Source of the DNA: an uncultured Cloacibacillus sp. | Lineage (GTDB): Bacteria > Synergistota > Synergistia > Synergistales > Synergistaceae | DNA length: 5,692 nucleotides | Assembly: GCA_934511335.1 (NCBI GenBank) | Contig: CAKSWL010000157.1 | Span: 1 to 5,692, forward strand | Direction: 5' to 3' | In this document: positions 2,792-5,692 of the stretch, piece after piece | How the letters are laid out: every line of letters begins with the position of its first letter | Position numbering within the stretch: the stretch's first letter is position 1 | The notes under the pieces: model-generated | What the model was told of the DNA's origin: nothing | Databases searched by the model: none | The model's input: the letters and a program-made list of their open reading frames with translations, nothing else | Position numbers and translations under genes: made by a program

Positions 2792-5692
2792 TTATTCCGC
2801 TATGGCCATATAATTCAGCGTTCCTTGAGCAAGCGGCTGCGCTGCGGCAAGGTTGTATGTCACGCTTTCTATGCGCAGCGCCGCAAAGGAACGATTTATC
2901 AGCGTCGGCGGCGTATATTCCTTCCAACTCAGCATCTGATCCGGGGTGTAGGCCGTTACCGGCTTCTCAGACAAATAGACTTTTACGGCTATTGTGTGTT
3001 CCGTGCTCCCCGCTGGCAACGAGAAGGTCTTCGCACTAGGTACAAACCATTGAGGGACGAAGTTAAGCTTGTAGCTTTGTTCTTCATCCGCCGCCGCAAA
3101 ATCTTTGACCCAGCCGTCGTATTCGATGCCATCGATTACGTACGCAGTACGCGCGCAGCACCATTTCGAAGATATCAAAGAGTGGCTATACACGCTTCCT
3201 GGCCCGCCGTCACCCCCCGAGCCCTGCGTATTGACGTTTTCGTAGGTTATGCTGTTTGCAAAAACATTCAGCCTTATCGTCGCCGTCGTGGCGTTGGCTG
3301 GAATGGTAACAGAGCCGATTTGCAGCACGGTTTCAGGGTAAACCATCTGCCCTGATGCCGCGTCTCTGTATCCAGCCGTCACCTGTCCGAATACGGTGTC
3401 AGTAGCGGGGGAAGCTTCGCCGCCTATGCTCTGCCGCCCTGCGTCGATGACCAGCTTCGCGACCGGCTTGAATGTCACTCTTCCCGTCGCTTTGTTGTAG
3501 ATCATGTTCGAGGCCTGCGTCAGCAGCGTCTGCGCCTGCGTGCCGTAGCTCGGGTTGAACGTCTGGAGCGCGCAGGGCGATACGATGATGTTCGGCGCGG
3601 AGGGCCAGTAGCCGTCCAGTATGACGGTCGCGCCGTTTTCGACGTTGGAGCCGAAGCTCATCTTACGCAGCGACTTCATCTCGCGGTATGCGCCGCCGAT
3701 GTACTTGTACGTTGAAATATCGCCGCTGATTATGCGGATAAAATCGCCGGTCGTGAGGTTTTTGGGGTCGCGCAGCATCATCTGCGCCGTCTCCGAGTCG
3801 ATGAAGACGGCGCCGTTGCCCATCTGGAATTTGGCGCCGTTGCCGGCGATGAACTCGCCGCCCGCCGCAAGCTGGATTTTGCTGTTCGCAGCTATCTTGT
3901 CGCCGATTATCCAGCCCGTGGCGTCGGCGTAGCCGCCGTCTTTCAGCGCCTGGACGAACAGGTTCCCGTTGATTGCTACCTTCGGGTTGCTTGGATTGCT
4001 CGCGTCTACCGCAAAGGGCTGCACGAGCTCGCCGTTTTTGTCTTTCACGAGGTAGAAGCGGTCGGCTAGCATCGCTATCTCGCTTCCGTCATTCGCGTCA
4101 GCGAGCACCCCTATGCCGGAGAGTACCTTTCTGCCATTGCTCGACGTCTGCGTTTTGAGCCACGAAGCGGCAAGGGCCTGCTGCTGGAAATCCACCAGTT
4201 TTTTATCCCTGCATTCAATCCACGCCGCGCCGTTCCAGCGATGTATAAGCCCCGTGGGGTCAACCCACAGGTCGCCCAATTTCAACGGATTGCCCGTCGT
4301 GCCCGCCGGCGCTGTCGCCTGATTGTAGACGTCGGGCTTGCCGGCCGCCACTTCGGAGAGCGTCTGTATCGCGGCTTCATTGTCGCCGGATTTTGTCTCT
4401 AAGGTCCCCACTCGGCTTGCAAGTGCGTTGTCCGCCTTTACGCGCGCGGTGCTCTCGTCCCGTATCGCCGCCTTGCGCTCGCTCTCTTCTTTCGTCACCT
4501 TCGCCTGTACGGTGGAGACGGAGCTTGCCAGCGCGCCGTCCTTGTCGGCCCGCACTATTTTCTCGGTCTCTATAGCCGCCTGCGCCTCCGCCAGTTTGGC
4601 CGCCATCAGTTCGCGCGCCCGCGCCTCCGAAAGCAGCCCCTGCTTTACGCGCGTGTCTAGTGTGTTGTAGTAGACGGCGAATTGTTCGACCAGCTTACGG
4701 CCGATGTCGTAAGCCAGTATCGCCGCGTAAAAGGCGGCTTCGCCTGCGTCTTCGTCGTTTGCGGCTATCATCGCCGTGCTCCGCAGCCCGTAGGTTTCGT
4801 CTTTGTCGGCCCGCGTCCGCGCCTCTTCGGTTATCGCGGACATTGCGCCGCCCACGTCTGAGACGAGCGCGTTTATACGGGACGATAATGCGGCGTCTTC
4901 GCTGGCGCGCGCTTCCCGTTCTTCGCGGACGGCGGCGATGCGCGACTGCGTTTCGCCGTCTATCGCCGCTTGGCGCTCTTCGGCCTCCTGTTTTATGGCC
5001 GCGATGCGCGCGTTTTCTTCGGCGGTGAGGGCGGTCCCGCGCGCGGCGGCTTCGGCCTCTATCGCGGCGATGCGCGACTGCGCTTCCTCCTGTATCGCCG
5101 CTGCGGCTTCGCTTTTGTTGCTCTCTACGGTCGCAGAGAGCGTGTCCACTCTCTGCGCGACGGACATGTCCGCCGAAGCACGCGCCTCAGATTCCGCGAT
5201 TATCGCCGCGTTGGCGCTGCCCACTTCGACAAAGAGCGACTGTATGTCTCTTGCAAGCGCCTCGTTTTTGTCCGCCAGTACATACTGTTCTCGCTTTATC
5301 GCCGCGATGTTGCCGTCCATCATCACTATCAGGGCCTCACGGTCTACCGCCTGTGCTACTCCCAGCTCGTTCACGCGCGAGTCGAGGTATTCATAGTGCG
5401 CGGCAAGGCGCCTCTTCTGCTCTTTGAGCGCATTCTCGTTGCTCAACAGGGCGTTTATCAGCGCCTCGCCGTCCGCCTCCTGGCTGTCGGCGATCTGGAA
5501 TGAGAGCAGCGTGCCGTAGCTTTCGAGCCCTTTGCTGTTGGCTTCTCGCACGGACAGCACGTCGGCCGTGCGCTGCCGCCTTTCTTCTCCCACCGCCTCA
5601 CGGATTGCAGAGGTACGCTCTTCGGCCTCCTGTTTTATGGCCGCGATGCGCGCGTTTTCTTCGGCGGTGAGGGCGGTCCCGCGCGCGGCGGC
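2792..5692 (-). CDS. Lambda gpJ-like tail-tip / central fibre protein, 5' end outside the window
   Basis: The frame is open from the right edge to a TAA at 2792-2794, giving 966 codons (numbered here from 5692). The GTG at 5591-5593 is probably an internal Val, because the repeat-rich helical sequence continues upstream of it. Residues about 1-450 are Ala/Glu/Arg-rich coiled coil with recurring EARAxADxALxxRVxxL-type motifs. Residues about 451-490 (KPDVYNQATAP, GDLWVDP, HRWNGAAWIE) are the linker seen before the fibre domain of gpJ-like proteins. Residues about 515-605 (VLSGIGVLAD, MLADRFYLV, AINGNLFV, WIIGDKIA) match the DUF1983/gpJ central-fibre pattern. Residues about 673-966 are beta-rich, with NIIVSP, a Gly-rich loop at 824-833 and a Cys-Cys pair, and probably face the receptor. 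In lambda, gpJ sits at the tail tip and binds the host receptor. The fibre genes downstream support that role. Assignment rests on recognised motifs, not on a search. Confidence 0.85.
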   Translation of the reverse strand, partial: AAARGTALTAEENARIAAIKQEAEERTSAIREAVGEERRQRTADVLSVREANSKGLESYGTLLSFQIADSQEADGEALINALLSNENALKEQKRRLAAHYEYLDSRVNELGVAQAVDREALIVMMDGNIAAIKREQYVLADKNEALARDIQSLFVEVGSANAAIIAESEARASADMSVAQRVDTLSATVESNKSEAAAAIQEEAQSRIAAIEAEAAARGTALTAEENARIAAIKQEAEERQAAIDGETQSRIAAVREEREARASEDAALSSRINALVSDVGGAMSAITEEARTRADKDETYGLRSTAMIAANDEDAGEAAFYAAILAYDIGRKLVEQFAVYYNTLDTRVKQGLLSEARARELMAAKLAEAQAAIETEKIVRADKDGALASSVSTVQAKVTKEESERKAAIRDESTARVKADNALASRVGTLETKSGDNEAAIQTLSEVAAGKPDVYNQATAPAGTTGNPLKLGDLWVDPTGLIHRWNGAAWIECRDKKLVDFQQQALAASWLKTQTSSNGRKVLSGIGVLADANDGSEIAMLADRFYLVKDKNGELVQPFAVDASNPSNPKVAINGNLFVQALKDGGYADATGWIIGDKIAANSKIQLAAGGEFIAGNGAKFQMGNGAVFIDSETAQMMLRDPKNLTTGDFIRIISGDISTYKYIGGAYREMKSLRKMSFGSNVENGATVILDGYWPSAPNIIVSPCALQTFNPSYGTQAQTLLTQASNMIYNKATGRVTFKPVAKLVIDAGRQSIGGEASPATDTVFGQVTAGYRDAASGQMVYPETVLQIGSVTIPANATTATIRLNVFANSITYENVNTQGSGGDGGPGSVYSHSLISSKWCCARTAYVIDGIEYDGWVKDFAAADEEQSYKLNFVPQWFVPSAKTFSLPAGSTEHTIAVKVYLSEKPVTAYTPDQMLSWKEYTPPTLINRSFAALRIESVTYNLAAAQPLAQGTLNYMAIAE
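4505..4750 (-). repeat. Diverged internal duplication, downstream copy
   Basis: The encoded stretch (GEAAFYAA, YYNTLDTRV, ARELMAAK, VRADKDGALA) aligns without gaps to that encoded at 5231-5476 at an offset of 242 residues (726 bp). By eye about 24 of 80 positions are identical, including LDxRV and ADKxxALA. Homology seems to continue into the next motif with a four-residue shift. This is an old protein-level duplication inside the tail-tip protein, separate from the exact 77-bp repeat. Confidence 0.6.
4904..5101 (-). repeat. Six tandem 33-bp (11-residue) hendecad repeats
   Basis: These 198 bp encode six consecutive 11-residue units of the form AAIxxExxxRI, at residues 198-263 counted from the window edge. 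An Ile, Leu or Val falls every 11 residues and an Arg every 11 residues, without a gap across all six units. This hendecad pattern is typical of a straight or slightly right-handed coiled coil. At DNA level the units are degenerate, but an 18-bp block (4933-4950) recurs exactly at 5065-5082, four units away. The units could support length change by recombination. Confidence 0.85.
4974..5050. repeat. 77-bp exact direct repeat, internal copy
   Basis: This stretch is identical to 5616-5692 at an offset of 642 bp (214 codons), so both copies are read in the same frame of the tail-tip gene. They encode the hendecad sequence with AARGTALTAEENARIAAI at its core. On the left, identity stops abruptly: base 4973 is g and base 5615 is a, and the sequences beyond are clearly different. 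On the right, the partner copy runs out at the window edge, so the true repeat may be longer. Confidence 0.95.
5231..5476 (-). repeat. Diverged internal duplication, upstream copy
   Basis: Partner of 4505-4750. It encodes GEALINALL, YEYLDSRV, DREALIVM and VLADKNEALA in the same order and spacing as the downstream copy. The pair suggests that the helical part of the fibre grew by duplication of a module of about 240 residues. Confidence 0.6.
5616..5692. repeat. 77-bp exact direct repeat, edge copy
   Basis: Second copy of the 4974-5050 sequence. It ends exactly at the last base of the window. The residues after it in the protein (TSAIREAVGEERRQRTAD) differ from those after the internal copy (QAAIDGETQSRIAAVREE), so the two copies sit in different contexts. 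The exact coincidence of repeat end and window end suggests that the sequence may stop here because of the repeat. Confidence 0.95.

Noticed and set aside
4904..5101. CRISPR-like array from the 33-bp periodicity
   Set aside because: The units are contiguous, in frame and degenerate, with no unique spacers; they encode hendecads.
4803..5396. Long plus-strand open frame opposite the coiled-coil region of the tail-tip gene
   Set aside because: It is a by-product of GC- and Ala-rich codons on the other strand; its Ala/Ser-rich product has no domain, and no ribosome site or operon context supports it. The same holds for the other plus-strand frames in the window.
5591..5593. GTG as the start of a 933-residue tail protein
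   Set aside because: The frame stays open to the right edge, and the codons before it encode the same hendecad sequence as the internal repeat, so the gene starts outside the window.

Overview
The window is a compact late-gene segment of a tailed phage or prophage, most probably a long-tailed siphovirus. Every supportable gene lies on the minus strand, so transcription runs from the right edge (5692) to the left edge (1). The genes sit end to end, with gaps of about 0-31 bases or short overlaps, and most have a clear Shine-Dalgarno sequence. No promoter, integrase, tRNA or attachment site is visible, which fits the inside of one long late operon. GC content is high, roughly 68-72% in the coiled-coil part of the large tail gene by hand count and about 53% near its 3' end. 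The host cannot be fixed from this alone. The protein style resembles phages of high-GC anaerobic bacteria such as Synergistota or some Firmicutes, but that is an impression only.

From right to left (5' to 3' of the message): (1) 5692-2792, the 3' part of a very large gene for a lambda gpJ-like tail-tip/central-fibre protein, whose start is outside the window. It has a repetitive alpha-helical region, a 'product-type' linker, a gpJ/DUF1983-like beta domain and a long C-terminal receptor-facing region. (2) 2760-2269, a 163-residue tail-fibre-like protein. (3) 2267-1374, a 297-residue receptor-binding protein with a carbohydrate-binding-like domain. (4) 1362-760, a 200-residue tail-fibre assembly/chaperone-like protein (DUF4376-like C-terminal half). 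(5) 755-666, a 29-residue single-span membrane peptide. (6) 653-447, an XhlA-like coiled-coil plus membrane-anchor protein. (7) 431-24, a 135-residue protein of unknown function, perhaps distantly holin-like. (8) 27-1, the first nine codons of another gene overlapping the previous stop, possibly an endolysin.

Together these form the usual siphophage transition from host recognition (tail tip, fibres, fibre chaperone) to lysis (small membrane proteins, then probably the cell-wall hydrolase).

The most unusual feature is in the large tail gene. An exact, in-frame 77-bp direct repeat (4974-5050 and 5616-5692) has its second copy ending precisely at the window edge. Six 11-residue (33-bp) hendecad repeats lie in a row at 4904-5101. 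A diverged duplication of about 80 residues sits at a different spacing from the exact repeat. The gene is either built by repeat shuffling or its assembly stops at, or has collapsed, a repeat. A terminator-like hairpin inside the 29-residue peptide gene, at the junction of the tail and lysis genes, is the second point of interest. I see no convincing new defence system or other clearly undescribed system.
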